Assembly: GCA_024643755.1 (NCBI GenBank)
Contig: JAHEMG010000208.1
Span: forward strand, 6,363 to 38,681
Origin: Flavobacteriales bacterium
GTDB lineage: Bacteria; Bacteroidota; Bacteroidia; NS11-12g; UBA955
Reading direction: 5' to 3'
DNA length: 32,319 bases
Shown here: in pieces, positions 16,403 through 24,858 of the stretch
Layout of the letters: every line of letters starts with the position of its first letter
Position numbering within the stretch: position 1 is the stretch's first letter
Made by a program: the position numbers and the translations under genes
Notes under the pieces: model-generated
The model's database searches: none
The model's input: the letters and a program-made list of their open reading frames with translations, nothing else
What the model was told of the DNA's origin: nothing

Positions 16403-17866
16403 ATGAAGTACTTGAATTTAAAGAATCAATCTTTAAATGCTACAATTTGGACAATAATTGATATTGTTTTCAATAAGGCAACTTTCTTTGTTGCAACATT
16501 AGTTCTAGCAAGATTGCTAGGGCCTAATGAATTTGGTTTGATAGGGATGATATGGGTGTTTTTTACAATAGGAACAACCTTGGTTGATAGTGGTTTGTCA
16601 GTTTCTCTAATTCGAACAGCAAATCCTGATGATGTGGAGTATTCTACTATTTTTTACATAAATTTAGTAATGAGTCTCATTGCATATTTAATTATTTTTA
16701 TTGCATCACCATTTATTGCAGATTTTTATGCTCAACCAATTTTGAAGTCGCTTATTAGAATATATTGTTTCGGTTTTATTATTACAGCACTGCGAATGAT
16801 TGCTCAAACAATGCTTATAAGGGAAATGAATTTCAAAAAGATTGCGATTTTAAATATACCCGGAAATATTGTTGGATTGATTATTGGAGTTTTTATGGCT
16901 ATGAATGAGTATAAAGTTTGGAGTATTGTAGGTTTATATCTTTCTAATCAAATTGTCGCTACAATGATGTATTTCATATTTGTCAAATGGAGACCTAAGA
17001 TAGTTTTTTCCATCGAAAAAATGAAGTATCATTGGAATTTTGGGTATAAATTAATGTTGTCAGCCCAGCTTAATACCGTTTTTGATAATATGTATAATAT
17101 AGTAATTGGAAAATTTTATAGTGTGCAATCATTAGGATATTATGAAAGGGCATATACATTTAATAATTACCCTGTTTCAATTTTATCAGGAATTATTAGT
17201 AAAGTTTCTTTGCCATTATTGTCTCAAATTTCAGAAGACAAACAAAGAACTTTACAGGTATACAGAAAAATCTCAATGTTGTCTTTTTATATTTTATCCC
17301 CGCTCATGCTTGGTGCCTTAGTATTGGCGAAACCTTTGTTCAGTTTGGTTCTGGGCGAACAATGGATACCCGCAGTGCCATTTTTTCAAATATTATGCCT
17401 AGGCTACATGTTGTATCCAATTCACTCCCTAAACATTAATATCCTATCAATATATGGCAAGAGCAATTTGTTTTTAAAACTGGAAATTATTAAAAAAGTA
17501 ATGTTAATAGTACTTGTTTTAGTTGCATTTAATTTCGGAATTTATGGACTGGTTTGGAGCAGTGTAATTAGTTCTTATATTGCCTTATTCATAAATACAT
17601 TTTACACTGGCGGCCTCATTTTATACTATACTAAAGATCAATTAATAGACCTGATACCAACATTAATCATATCCATTTTTATGGCAATTTTTATGTATAT
17701 CATTCATATATTACTTATAGATTATATCAATCTAATACAGATTGTTTTTCCCTCAATAGTTGGACTATTTTCTTTTGGTTTACTATCTTTCATTACAAGA
17801 AATGAATCATTCTATTGTCTAATTACACTGTTAAAAACAAAAAGTAGTAATGATACCAGTAACTAA
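16403..17866 (+). CDS. wzx: Wzx-type oligosaccharide flippase (MOP superfamily)
   Basis: Inner-membrane protein of 487 residues, almost entirely hydrophobic, with about 12-14 membrane segments. The N-terminus (NATIWTIIDIVFNKATFFVATLVLARLLGPNEFGLIGM) is typical of the WzxC-like branch of polysaccharide transporters. That family moves undecaprenyl-linked repeat units from the cytoplasmic to the periplasmic face. It overlaps the following aminotransferase gene by 17 bases, so the two are likely translationally coupled. The gap before it (16333-16402) holds no exact TAnnTTTG box. Confidence 0.9.
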   Translation: MKYLNLKNQSLNATIWTIIDIVFNKATFFVATLVLARLLGPNEFGLIGMIWVFFTIGTTLVDSGLSVSLIRTANPDDVEYSTIFYINLVMSLIAYLIIFIASPFIADFYAQPILKSLIRIYCFGFIITALRMIAQTMLIREMNFKKIAILNIPGNIVGLIIGVFMAMNEYKVWSIVGLYLSNQIVATMMYFIFVKWRPKIVFSIEKMKYHWNFGYKLMLSAQLNTVFDNMYNIVIGKFYSVQSLGYYERAYTFNNYPVSILSGIISKVSLPLLSQISEDKQRTLQVYRKISMLSFYILSPLMLGALVLAKPLFSLVLGEQWIPAVPFFQILCLGYMLYPIHSLNINILSIYGKSNLFLKLEIIKKVMLIVLVLVAFNFGIYGLVWSSVISSYIALFINTFYTGGLILYYTKDQLIDLIPTLIISIFMAIFMYIIHILLIDYINLIQIVFPSIVGLFSFGLLSFITRNESFYCLITLLKTKSSNDTSN

Positions 17867-18923
17867 ATCTTTTCTACCTACTTTTGAAGAATATTCAGCA
17901 CAAATTAAAAGAGTATTCGATAATCAATGGTTAACTAATCGTGGACCATTATTATTGGAATTAGAAGAAAAAATAAAAGAATATTTGTCTATTTCTAATA
18001 TCATTATTATGAACAATGGAACAATTCCATTGCAAATAGCTTTGAGGCTTCTTGGAAAAGGCGGAGAAATTATAACAACACCTTTTAGTTATGTCGCAAC
18101 TACAGCAGCTATAGTATGGGAAAACTGCACTCCTGTTTTTGTTGATATTAACCCAGAATTTTTAACTATTGATGTAACTAAAATTGAAGCAGCTATTACA
18201 AAAAAGACTACGTGTATTCTGGCAACTCATGTTTTTGGTAATCCTTGTAATGTGGAAGCCATTGAATATATTGCTGATAAACACAACCTCAAGGTCATTT
18301 ATGACGCAGCTCATTGTTTTGGAGTAACATACAAAGGGAAAAGCATATTTGAATATGGTGATATAAGTACTTGCTCTTTTCACGCAACTAAATTATTCCA
18401 TACTGGTGAAGGTGGGGCTTTATTTACTAAAGATCCTGAGCTATTTCATAAATGTTATTATTCCCATACCTTTGGTCATTTAGGTCCAATAGATTATCAT
18501 GGAGTGGGAATTAATGGTAAAATTTCGGAACTACAAGCGGCTATGGGATTATCCGTTATACCTTATATGGCCGTGATTTTAAATGAAAGAAAAAAAGTGA
18601 TTGATTTTTATTTGTGTCACTTAGATTGTGAAAAAATTAAAACAATTAAATTAGTTGATAATTCAAATTGGAATTATAGTTATTTCCCGATCATTTTTAG
18701 CTCTGAAGAAATTTTATTAAAGGCTCAAAAATTTTTAAATGATAACAATATTTTCCCCCGCCGTTACTTTTATCCATCATTAAATACAATCGAATATACT
18801 AAAGGTAACAAAATGCCTGTATCAGAGTCAATTGCTAAAAGGGTTTTGTGTTTGCCGCTTTATGTAGGTCTAAGCGAAATAGAACTTGATAAAATTGTTA
18901 ACTTAATTAACTCGACTCTGTAA
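17850..18923 (+). CDS. DegT/DnrJ/EryC1/StrS-family PLP-dependent sugar aminotransferase
   Basis: Transfers an amino group to a keto-deoxy nucleotide sugar. The 357-residue protein shows a PLP-binding Asp152 (VIYDAAH), the catalytic Lys181 that forms the internal aldimine (SFHATKLFHTGEGG) and a conserved NNGT near 55-58 that binds the phosphate. The N-terminus IPVTKSFLP...NQWLTNRGP resembles VioA-type enzymes, which make dTDP-4-amino-4,6-dideoxyglucose, but this is from memory and other C3/C4 aminotransferases cannot be excluded. No RmlA/RmlB-like genes for a dTDP-keto sugar are in the window, so the substrate must come from elsewhere. It overlaps wzx by 17 bases and abuts the WbqC-like gene with no gap. 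Confidence 0.9.
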   Translation: MIPVTKSFLPTFEEYSAQIKRVFDNQWLTNRGPLLLELEEKIKEYLSISNIIIMNNGTIPLQIALRLLGKGGEIITTPFSYVATTAAIVWENCTPVFVDINPEFLTIDVTKIEAAITKKTTCILATHVFGNPCNVEAIEYIADKHNLKVIYDAAHCFGVTYKGKSIFEYGDISTCSFHATKLFHTGEGGALFTKDPELFHKCYYSHTFGHLGPIDYHGVGINGKISELQAAMGLSVIPYMAVILNERKKVIDFYLCHLDCEKIKTIKLVDNSNWNYSYFPIIFSSEEILLKAQKFLNDNNIFPRRYFYPSLNTIEYTKGNKMPVSESIAKRVLCLPLYVGLSEIELDKIVNLINSTL

Positions 18924-19625
18924 ATGAAGATAGCCATAATGCAACCGTATTTCTTTCCATATATAGGGTATTTTCAATTAATAAATTCAGTTGATGAATT
19001 TGTTATCTACGATAATATACAGTTTACAAAGAAAGGTTGGATAAATAAAAATCGAATTTTAGTAAACGGATCTGATGTGTTGGTATCGCTTCCTCTTAAG
19101 AAAGATTCAGATTTTTTAAACGTGAACGAGCGATTTTTGGCGAATACTTGGGAAGTGGAGCGAAAAAAGATGCTTAATCGTATCACAGAATCATATCGGA
19201 AAGCTCCACACTTTAAGAATGTATACGCTGTCATCGAGGAATGTATTGTGTATGATGATCGAAATCTTTTTAAATTTATTTTACATTCTGTACAAACCTT
19301 AATGCAATATTTAAATATTGAAACTAACCTTGTAATATCTTCTTCTATTTCAATAAACCATCAGTTAAAAAGTGACGAAAAGGTAATGGCAATTTGCAAG
19401 GAAAGAGGAGCTGGTATTTATATTAATCCTATTGGCGGAGTTAATCTGTATGATAAGGAACACTTCAAGCAAAATAATCTTGAATTGCAATTTCAAAAGT
19501 CGAATAGTATCACCTATAAACAGTTTAATAATGAGTTCGTACCTTGGCTTTCCATTATTGATGTAATGATGTTTAATAATGAAGACCAGATTAAGTCAGC
19601 TTTGAGCAACTATTTATTACTATAA
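18924..19625 (+). CDS. WbqC-like family protein
   Basis: A 233-residue cytoplasmic protein with the WbqC family start, IAIMQPYFFPYIGYFQL (3-19), then VDEFVIYDNIQFTKKGWINKNRI, which are the family's conserved blocks. The biochemical role of the family is not established as far as I know. Members occur in O-antigen and capsule clusters, often next to sugar aminotransferases, and are suspected of acting on amino groups of sugars. Here the ATG directly abuts the aminotransferase stop and its own stop overlaps the next start by one base, so the products are made together, supporting a shared pathway. No membrane segment. Confidence 0.88.
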   Translation: MKIAIMQPYFFPYIGYFQLINSVDEFVIYDNIQFTKKGWINKNRILVNGSDVLVSLPLKKDSDFLNVNERFLANTWEVERKKMLNRITESYRKAPHFKNVYAVIEECIVYDDRNLFKFILHSVQTLMQYLNIETNLVISSSISINHQLKSDEKVMAICKERGAGIYINPIGGVNLYDKEHFKQNNLELQFQKSNSITYKQFNNEFVPWLSIIDVMMFNNEDQIKSALSNYLLL

Positions 19626-20479
19626 TGAAAGTAGCCATAGTTGGTCCAAATTCTTCAATCTCTCAAGCAATCATTCCGTTGTTTAGTAAAGAATACGAAA
19701 TCATTACGGTAGGTAGAAAAAATGCGGATATTAAATTGGATTTACAATCAATAGATGTTCCTATAAAATTACCTGAAAATATTGAGGTCATTATTCATAG
19801 CGCAGCCCATTTTGGAGGTAGTTCCTTAGAAGATACTTGTGATGCATTAAAGGTTAATATTTTGGGTACTTTAAGGCTTTTTGATGCGGCTGTTTTATCG
19901 AATGTAAGGCAATTCGTGTATGTGTCCAGTCTTTATAGTCATTTAACCTCCAATTCCAATCAATACAGCATGTATTCCTTATCCAAAAGATGTTCAGAGG
20001 ATATACTCAAGTTGTATTCAAAAGGGAAGAAAGTAAAATTGCTTATAATCAGACCTTCGCAGATTTATGGTAATTATTATTCAATGAGGAAACATCAACC
20101 TTTTTTTTATTCAATAATAGACAAGATAAAAAAGAATGAGAAGGTTGTATTTTGGGGCGGAAGGGACCCATCTAGAAACCTTATTCATATTGATGATTTG
20201 GCTAACATTATTTATCAATCTATAATCAATGGAATAGAGGGTGAATTTGATTGTGCTTTTCCCAGCAATGTTTCTTTCATCAAGATTGCCGAGGCTGCAA
20301 AAGCAGCCTTTAACAGTTCAAGTGAAATATATTTTGACACTTCCTTTCCTGATATTGAAGATATCAATATCGAATTTGAAACATCGCTTTATCCGAAAAT
20401 TAATTTTTACCCAAGAATTACGATTTGTGAAGGAATAAAAATGCTTTCTGATTTTATGAAAACCACACCGAATGAATAG
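19625..20479 (+). CDS. NAD-dependent epimerase/dehydratase-like SDR
   Basis: Extended short-chain dehydrogenase/reductase of 284 residues. The active-site Tyr117 and Lys121 are in MYSLSK, the catalytic Ser lies in YVSSLYSH (99-106), and a substrate-side motif IRPSQIYG follows. The N-terminal dinucleotide loop is unusual: VGPNSSISQAI (6-16) instead of GxxGxxG. Similar loops occur in some SDR sugar enzymes, so activity is not excluded. It may be a reductase, epimerase or dehydratase acting on the aminotransferase substrate. It overlaps the WbqC-like gene by one base and the ATP-grasp gene by eight. Confidence 0.85.
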   Translation: MKVAIVGPNSSISQAIIPLFSKEYEIITVGRKNADIKLDLQSIDVPIKLPENIEVIIHSAAHFGGSSLEDTCDALKVNILGTLRLFDAAVLSNVRQFVYVSSLYSHLTSNSNQYSMYSLSKRCSEDILKLYSKGKKVKLLIIRPSQIYGNYYSMRKHQPFFYSIIDKIKKNEKVVFWGGRDPSRNLIHIDDLANIIYQSIINGIEGEFDCAFPSNVSFIKIAEAAKAAFNSSSEIYFDTSFPDIEDINIEFETSLYPKINFYPRITICEGIKMLSDFMKTTPNE

Positions 20480-21452
20480 AACAATTTTAGTTTCTGGAGC
20501 AAGTGGCATCGTAGGATATGGTGTATTGAAGGCCCTTAAAAACACCGGAAAGAATTTGCTTCTTATAGGAACTACCATTTATGACGACTCTGTTGCTCAG
20601 GGATTTTGTGATGTTTTGGAAAAGGCAGTACCAACCAAGGACGAGAACTATATAAATTGGCTGCTGTCAATTATAAAGAAACATAATGTTGATTTAATTA
20701 TTCCTGGTATTGAGGCCGATTTGTATAAATGGTCCAGCCATAAAGATATGATTGAAAATGCTGGTGCCATTTTGGTAACAAATAATCTTTCTCTGATAGA
20801 GCTTTGTAAGGACAAATGGGTATTTTACAAAGAACTTTCCAAAATCAATTCTCCATACTTGATCCAAACCTCCTTAGTTACAGAATTCACGGAAATTGTA
20901 AAGATGTTTGGTTTGCCATTTTTATTAAAACCCAAAAGAGGATTTGCCTCTAAGGGTATTGTTAAAGTGATAAATGAGGATGTGTTTAATTTGCATAAAG
21001 GACAAATAGGAGAAATATTAATGGTCCAGGAAATAGTTGGAAATGAAGAGGAAGAGTTCACCACCTCTGCATTTTGTGATGGTAAAGGCTCATATTATGC
21101 CAGTATGACACTTAAAAGGAAGTTGGCCAAAGACGGTTATACGGATCGAGCGGAAACATATGTACTTGAGGATATTGATAAGGTATTGAATCATTTTTGT
21201 GTCTATCTTAAGCCAATCGGACCTACCAACTTTCAATTTAGGAGGCACAATGGTGAATTAAAATTGCTTGAAATAAATCCACGAATCTCATCTTCAACGT
21301 CGATTAGAACGGCTTTTGGATATAATGAATCTGAAATGATTCTGGATTATTATTTGGAAAACAAAGAACCTGTTCAGCCTCAACTCAGAACAGGTAAAGC
21401 CGTTAGGTACACAGAAGATAAAATATTCTTTGATGATAGGAATAATCTCTGA
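20472..21452 (+). CDS. ATP-grasp ligase
   Basis: ATP-grasp enzymes join a carboxylate to an amine through an acyl-phosphate. In this 326-residue protein the pre-ATP-grasp domain begins ILVSGASGIVGYGV (5-18), the ATP-binding Lys153 lies in LLKPKRGFASKG, and the metal-binding end of the domain is EINPRISSS (267-275). The layout is closest to carbamoyl-phosphate-synthase-like ATP-grasp proteins. In a polysaccharide locus next to an aminotransferase, it could couple an amino acid or other acid to a sugar amine; that is inference. It overlaps the neighbours on both sides (8 bases before, about 20 after), implying tight coupling. Confidence 0.88.
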   Translation: MNRTILVSGASGIVGYGVLKALKNTGKNLLLIGTTIYDDSVAQGFCDVLEKAVPTKDENYINWLLSIIKKHNVDLIIPGIEADLYKWSSHKDMIENAGAILVTNNLSLIELCKDKWVFYKELSKINSPYLIQTSLVTEFTEIVKMFGLPFLLKPKRGFASKGIVKVINEDVFNLHKGQIGEILMVQEIVGNEEEEFTTSAFCDGKGSYYASMTLKRKLAKDGYTDRAETYVLEDIDKVLNHFCVYLKPIGPTNFQFRRHNGELKLLEINPRISSSTSIRTAFGYNESEMILDYYLENKEPVQPQLRTGKAVRYTEDKIFFDDRNNL

Positions 21453-22104
21453 TATTCACGGAAATTACGAGGCTCTTAAAGTTGTACTTAAGGAGTTGGA
21501 TAATAAAGGTGTTTCAAAAATATACTGCTTAGGTGATGTTGTTGGCTATTTTTCTCAGGTAAATGAGTGTTGTGAAGTACTTAGAGAAAGAAATATAGAG
21601 TGTTTGATGGGCAACCATGATTGGTATATGAGTGCAGGAAGTTATTGTCCAAGGTCACAAAGTGTGAATGATTGTTTGGTATATCAGCGGAAAATTATCA
21701 CACCCGAAAATTTTAACTGGTTAAAAACATTTAAACTGCAGTTTGAATTTAACAATGTGAAAATGGTTCATGGTGGTTGGATAGATCCTATTGACGAATA
21801 TTTATATGAGCCCAGTGTCGAATATTTTGATAAAATTGAGGGGCAAGTATTTATATCTGGACATACGCATATTCAGCAACTTAGGCAATTTGGCAATAAA
21901 ACATATTGTAATCCAGGGTCTGTTGGAATGCCAAGGGATGATAATCCCCAATCGGCTTATGCAACAATTGAAAATGGTATTTTTACCCTTCACCGGGTTG
22001 AGTATGATATTGATAAAGTTGGCGAGTTAATGGATAAAGCAGGGTTTAATAGCTATTATTATGGTGGTCTAAAAACTGGATCAAGAAATCTTCGTAAACC
22101 TTAA
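21433..22104 (+). CDS. Calcineurin-like metallophosphoesterase (YfcE-like)
   Basis: Binuclear-metal phosphoesterase of 223 residues. All metal ligands are visible: Asp7 and His9 (SDIHGN), Asp35 (LGDVVG), Asn61 and His62 (MGNHD), His113 (MVHGG) and His144/His146 (SGHTHI), plus NPGSVG (160-165). This set is typical of the YfcE/MJ0936-like group that hydrolyses phosphodiesters or phosphomonoesters. A TTG three bases upstream (21430) would add one residue; the ATG at 21433 is preferred. It overlaps the ATP-grasp gene by 20 bases. A phosphoesterase within such a cassette may remove a phosphate from a sugar or coenzyme intermediate, but the substrate is unknown. Confidence 0.9.
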   Translation: MIGIISDIHGNYEALKVVLKELDNKGVSKIYCLGDVVGYFSQVNECCEVLRERNIECLMGNHDWYMSAGSYCPRSQSVNDCLVYQRKIITPENFNWLKTFKLQFEFNNVKMVHGGWIDPIDEYLYEPSVEYFDKIEGQVFISGHTHIQQLRQFGNKTYCNPGSVGMPRDDNPQSAYATIENGIFTLHRVEYDIDKVGELMDKAGFNSYYYGGLKTGSRNLRKP

Positions 22105-22119
22105 AGTAAAAAGAACGAA

Positions 22120-23079
22120 ATGTTTGAATGGGAAAAATTAGGTAGAATTTATAATCCTCATGATTTTGAGGAAAGGCCTGAATGGATGTTTGAATTTGCT
22201 CAGGCACCAAGTGTATTAATTTTCGATGAAATTGTTAGAGTTTTTTTTGGATCAAGGCCTAAACGAGATGCTAATGGACAGTATGTAACCTATTCTACCT
22301 TTATTGACCTCGATAGGAAGAACTTATTCAACATTATCAACATTGCCAAGGAACCAATATTAAAGTTGGGAAATTGTGGCTGTTTTGATGAGTTTGGAAC
22401 CTATCCACTCTCAGTTATTCGAAAAAATGATGAAGTCTGGGCTTATTATGCTGGTTGGACGAGATGCGAATCGGTGCCATTTAATGTAGGGATAGGATAT
22501 GCAATTAGTACAGATAATGGATTAACCTTTCAAAAACCTGGGGAGGGGCCAATTTTGCCTTATAGTTTAGACGAGCCTTTCACTTTAAGTGGGCCAAAAA
22601 TCCGAAAATTCGGAGAAACATATTACCTTTTTTATATTGCAGGGAAGGAATGGATTAAGGTTAATGGAAAGCCTGAAATAAGCCATAAGATTAGAATGGC
22701 TTATTCTGACGATGGGATTAAGTGGAATAAATTAAACAAGGATATTATTCCAAATGGATGGGATGAGGCTGAATCCCAAGCAAGTCCAGATGTGTTTTTT
22801 GCCAACGGAAAGTATCATATGTTTTTTTGTGGCTGGGTACCGGCTAATTTTAGGGTAACTCGAACCAGAATTATTGGATATGCCTATTCTGAGGATTTAA
22901 TTCATTGGACCCGTGATGACTCGAAAGTTGGGATTCATTTATCAACAGAAGGATGGGATTCAGAGATGTTGGCATATCCACATGTGTTTGAATTGGATGG
23001 GAATACTTATATGATGTATATTGGAAATGAGGTAGGTAGGTATGGATTTGGTTTGGCGAAGTTAAAAGGTAGTTTATAA
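22120..23079 (+). CDS. Five-bladed beta-propeller protein, GH32/43/130-like fold (copy 1)
   Basis: A 319-residue soluble protein made of repeated beta-blades with Trp/Tyr-rich motifs typical of the GH32/GH43/GH62/GH130 propeller fold: IGYAISTDNGLTF, MAYSDDGIKW, IGYAYSEDLIHW. Conserved blocks shared with the next gene include FAQAP (26-30), GCFDEFG (87-93) and the C-terminal YGFGLAKL. I see no signal peptide, so it likely acts in the cytoplasm, which argues against secreted polysaccharide hydrolysis. Similar proteins occur in LPS clusters and their function is not established to my knowledge. It lies 15 bases after the phosphoesterase gene and two bases before its paralogue. Confidence 0.8.
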   Translation: MFEWEKLGRIYNPHDFEERPEWMFEFAQAPSVLIFDEIVRVFFGSRPKRDANGQYVTYSTFIDLDRKNLFNIINIAKEPILKLGNCGCFDEFGTYPLSVIRKNDEVWAYYAGWTRCESVPFNVGIGYAISTDNGLTFQKPGEGPILPYSLDEPFTLSGPKIRKFGETYYLFYIAGKEWIKVNGKPEISHKIRMAYSDDGIKWNKLNKDIIPNGWDEAESQASPDVFFANGKYHMFFCGWVPANFRVTRTRIIGYAYSEDLIHWTRDDSKVGIHLSTEGWDSEMLAYPHVFELDGNTYMMYIGNEVGRYGFGLAKLKGSL

Positions 23080-23081
23080 TA

Positions 23082-24038
23082 ATGAATTGGAAAAAGCTGG
23101 GAAAGATTTTTGACCCGTGCGATCATGTTTGGAAAGATGATTTTATTGGATTCGCACAATCACCTCAAACGTTAGTTTTTGGTGATTTTGTGAGGGTATA
23201 TTTTTCCATTAGAAAAAATGATGGTTGTGGAAAATTTATCAGTCATATTCAATATGTAGATTTTGAGTTGGATATGAAAACCATTAGAAAGGTGTCTGAT
23301 CATCCTGTTTTTGGTCCAGGCAAACTTGGCTGTTTTGATGAACATGGTGTTTTTCCGATGAATGTTTTGAGGGTAGGGGATAAGATATTCGGGTATACAA
23401 ATGGATGGACCCGAAGGGTTTCAGTATCTGTAGAAACAGGAATAGGTTTTGCCATTAGTCACGATCAGGGAGAAACATTTGAACGAATTGGGGATGGACC
23501 AATAATGTCGGCAACAACCCGGGAACCTGTTTTGGTTGGTGATGCTTTTGTTCAGCAGTATGATGGATTGTTTCATATGTGGTATTTGTTTGGATTAGGT
23601 TGGAAGAAATATTCAGATGCACCCCCAGACAGGATATATAAAATTGCACATGCTACTTCCATCGATGGCATTAACTGGCAGAAAGAGGAAGCAATACAAA
23701 TTATATCTGATAAGCTCAATCAAGATGAGTGTCAAGCATTGCCTACGGTGATTTTCCACAATAATATTTATCATATGTACTTCTGTTACAGAAGTGCTTT
23801 TGACTTTCGAAAAAATAAAAGTAACGGTTACCGCATAGGATACGCTTATTCAAGTGATCTTAAAACATGGAAGAGAGCTGATAATCTTGCGGGAATTACA
23901 GTTTCCGAAAATGATTGGGATTCAGATATGCAATGTTATCCTCATATTTTTAAATTGAAAAACAAGGTGTACTTACTTTACAATGGTAATGAGTTTGGTA
24001 AAAATGGATTTGGTATCGCTGAATTAGTCGAAAGTTAA
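23082..24038 (+). CDS. Five-bladed beta-propeller protein, GH32/43/130-like fold (copy 2)
   Basis: Paralogue of the preceding gene, 318 residues, alignable end to end: WKKLGKIF against WEKLGRIY, GFAQSP, GCFDEHG (83-89), IGFAISHDQGETF, IGYAYSSDLKTW and the end NGFGIAEL. The copies differ at most positions, so the duplication is old or both were acquired together. The blade motifs place it in the same propeller group; catalytic residues cannot be assigned with confidence. No signal peptide. The ATG comes two bases after the stop of copy 1. The two proteins may form a heteromer or act on successive residues. Confidence 0.8.
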   Translation: MNWKKLGKIFDPCDHVWKDDFIGFAQSPQTLVFGDFVRVYFSIRKNDGCGKFISHIQYVDFELDMKTIRKVSDHPVFGPGKLGCFDEHGVFPMNVLRVGDKIFGYTNGWTRRVSVSVETGIGFAISHDQGETFERIGDGPIMSATTREPVLVGDAFVQQYDGLFHMWYLFGLGWKKYSDAPPDRIYKIAHATSIDGINWQKEEAIQIISDKLNQDECQALPTVIFHNNIYHMYFCYRSAFDFRKNKSNGYRIGYAYSSDLKTWKRADNLAGITVSENDWDSDMQCYPHIFKLKNKVYLLYNGNEFGKNGFGIAELVES

Positions 24039-24071
24039 TGTGGAAGGAATGAAAGAGATCAAATGAGAGTC

Positions 24072-24117
24072 AATATATTTTAACCAATTAATAACTAATA
24101 AAATATATTTAACCAAT
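24072..24117 (+). repeat. Near-perfect direct repeat before the methyltransferase gene
   Basis: AATATATTTTAACCAAT at 24072-24088 recurs as AATATATTTAACCAAT at 24102-24117, differing by one T, with 13 bases between. The second copy ends directly at the methyltransferase ATG. The 79-base gap is otherwise AT-rich and without a gene. It could be a local duplication at a cassette junction or a protein-binding site. Confidence 0.6.
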
Positions 24118-24858
24118 ATGATAAAACGTGATTTAAACAAAGAATTTCAGGATAATGAAGGTCGTAAATACACATATGGCTTTGATTTGGATGTGATGCA
24201 TCCATACATGATTAAATCTTTCAAACCATTTTTTAAGAAGGGTAACTTCCTCGAAATGGGTAGTTTTCAAGGTAATTTCACAAAAAGATTTTTAGATTAT
24301 TTTGATGACATAACCTGTTTAGAAGCTTCAGATGAGGCCATCAAAGTTGCAAAAGAATTAATTGGTGACAAGGTTAAATACGTCCATGGAATGTTTGAAG
24401 AAGTGACACTCCCAACAAAATACGAAAATATTGTTTTAACACATGTTTTAGAGCACATTACAGACCCAGTTGCTGTGTTAAAGAAAATCAACGATGAATG
24501 GTTATCTGATACTGGCAGATTATTTTTGGTTTGTCCGAATGCTAATGCACCTTCAAGACAAATTGCTGTTAAAATGGGATTAATTACTCACAATAGTGCT
24601 GTAACACCAGCAGAAAAAGAACATGGCCATCAGATTACTTATACACTGGATACTTTGGAAAGAGATGCTCGTTTAGCAGGATTGAACATCGTACATAGAT
24701 CTGGTGTTTTTTTTAAAGCATTGGCTAACTTTCAATGGGATCAATTGTTAAATACTGAAATAATTTCTAAAGAATATTTAGATGGATGTTATAAATTAGG
24801 TCAACAATATCCTGATTTATGTTCAAGTATATTTTTAATGTGTGAAAAAGGTAAATAA
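24118..24858 (+). CDS. Class I SAM-dependent methyltransferase
   Basis: A 246-residue cytoplasmic methyltransferase. SAM-binding motif I is FLEMGSFQGNFT (44-55), the acidic residue after strand 2 is Glu69 (CLEAS), and the Methyltransf_11/23-type motif is THVLEHITDP (108-117). The protein lies in the polysaccharide locus and its stop directly abuts the GT2 start, so the acceptor is likely a sugar, or a sugar-linked group, of the repeat unit. The 79-base gap upstream with a direct repeat sets it apart from the preceding cassette. Confidence 0.85.
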   Translation: MIKRDLNKEFQDNEGRKYTYGFDLDVMHPYMIKSFKPFFKKGNFLEMGSFQGNFTKRFLDYFDDITCLEASDEAIKVAKELIGDKVKYVHGMFEEVTLPTKYENIVLTHVLEHITDPVAVLKKINDEWLSDTGRLFLVCPNANAPSRQIAVKMGLITHNSAVTPAEKEHGHQITYTLDTLERDARLAGLNIVHRSGVFFKALANFQWDQLLNTEIISKEYLDGCYKLGQQYPDLCSSIFLMCEKGK

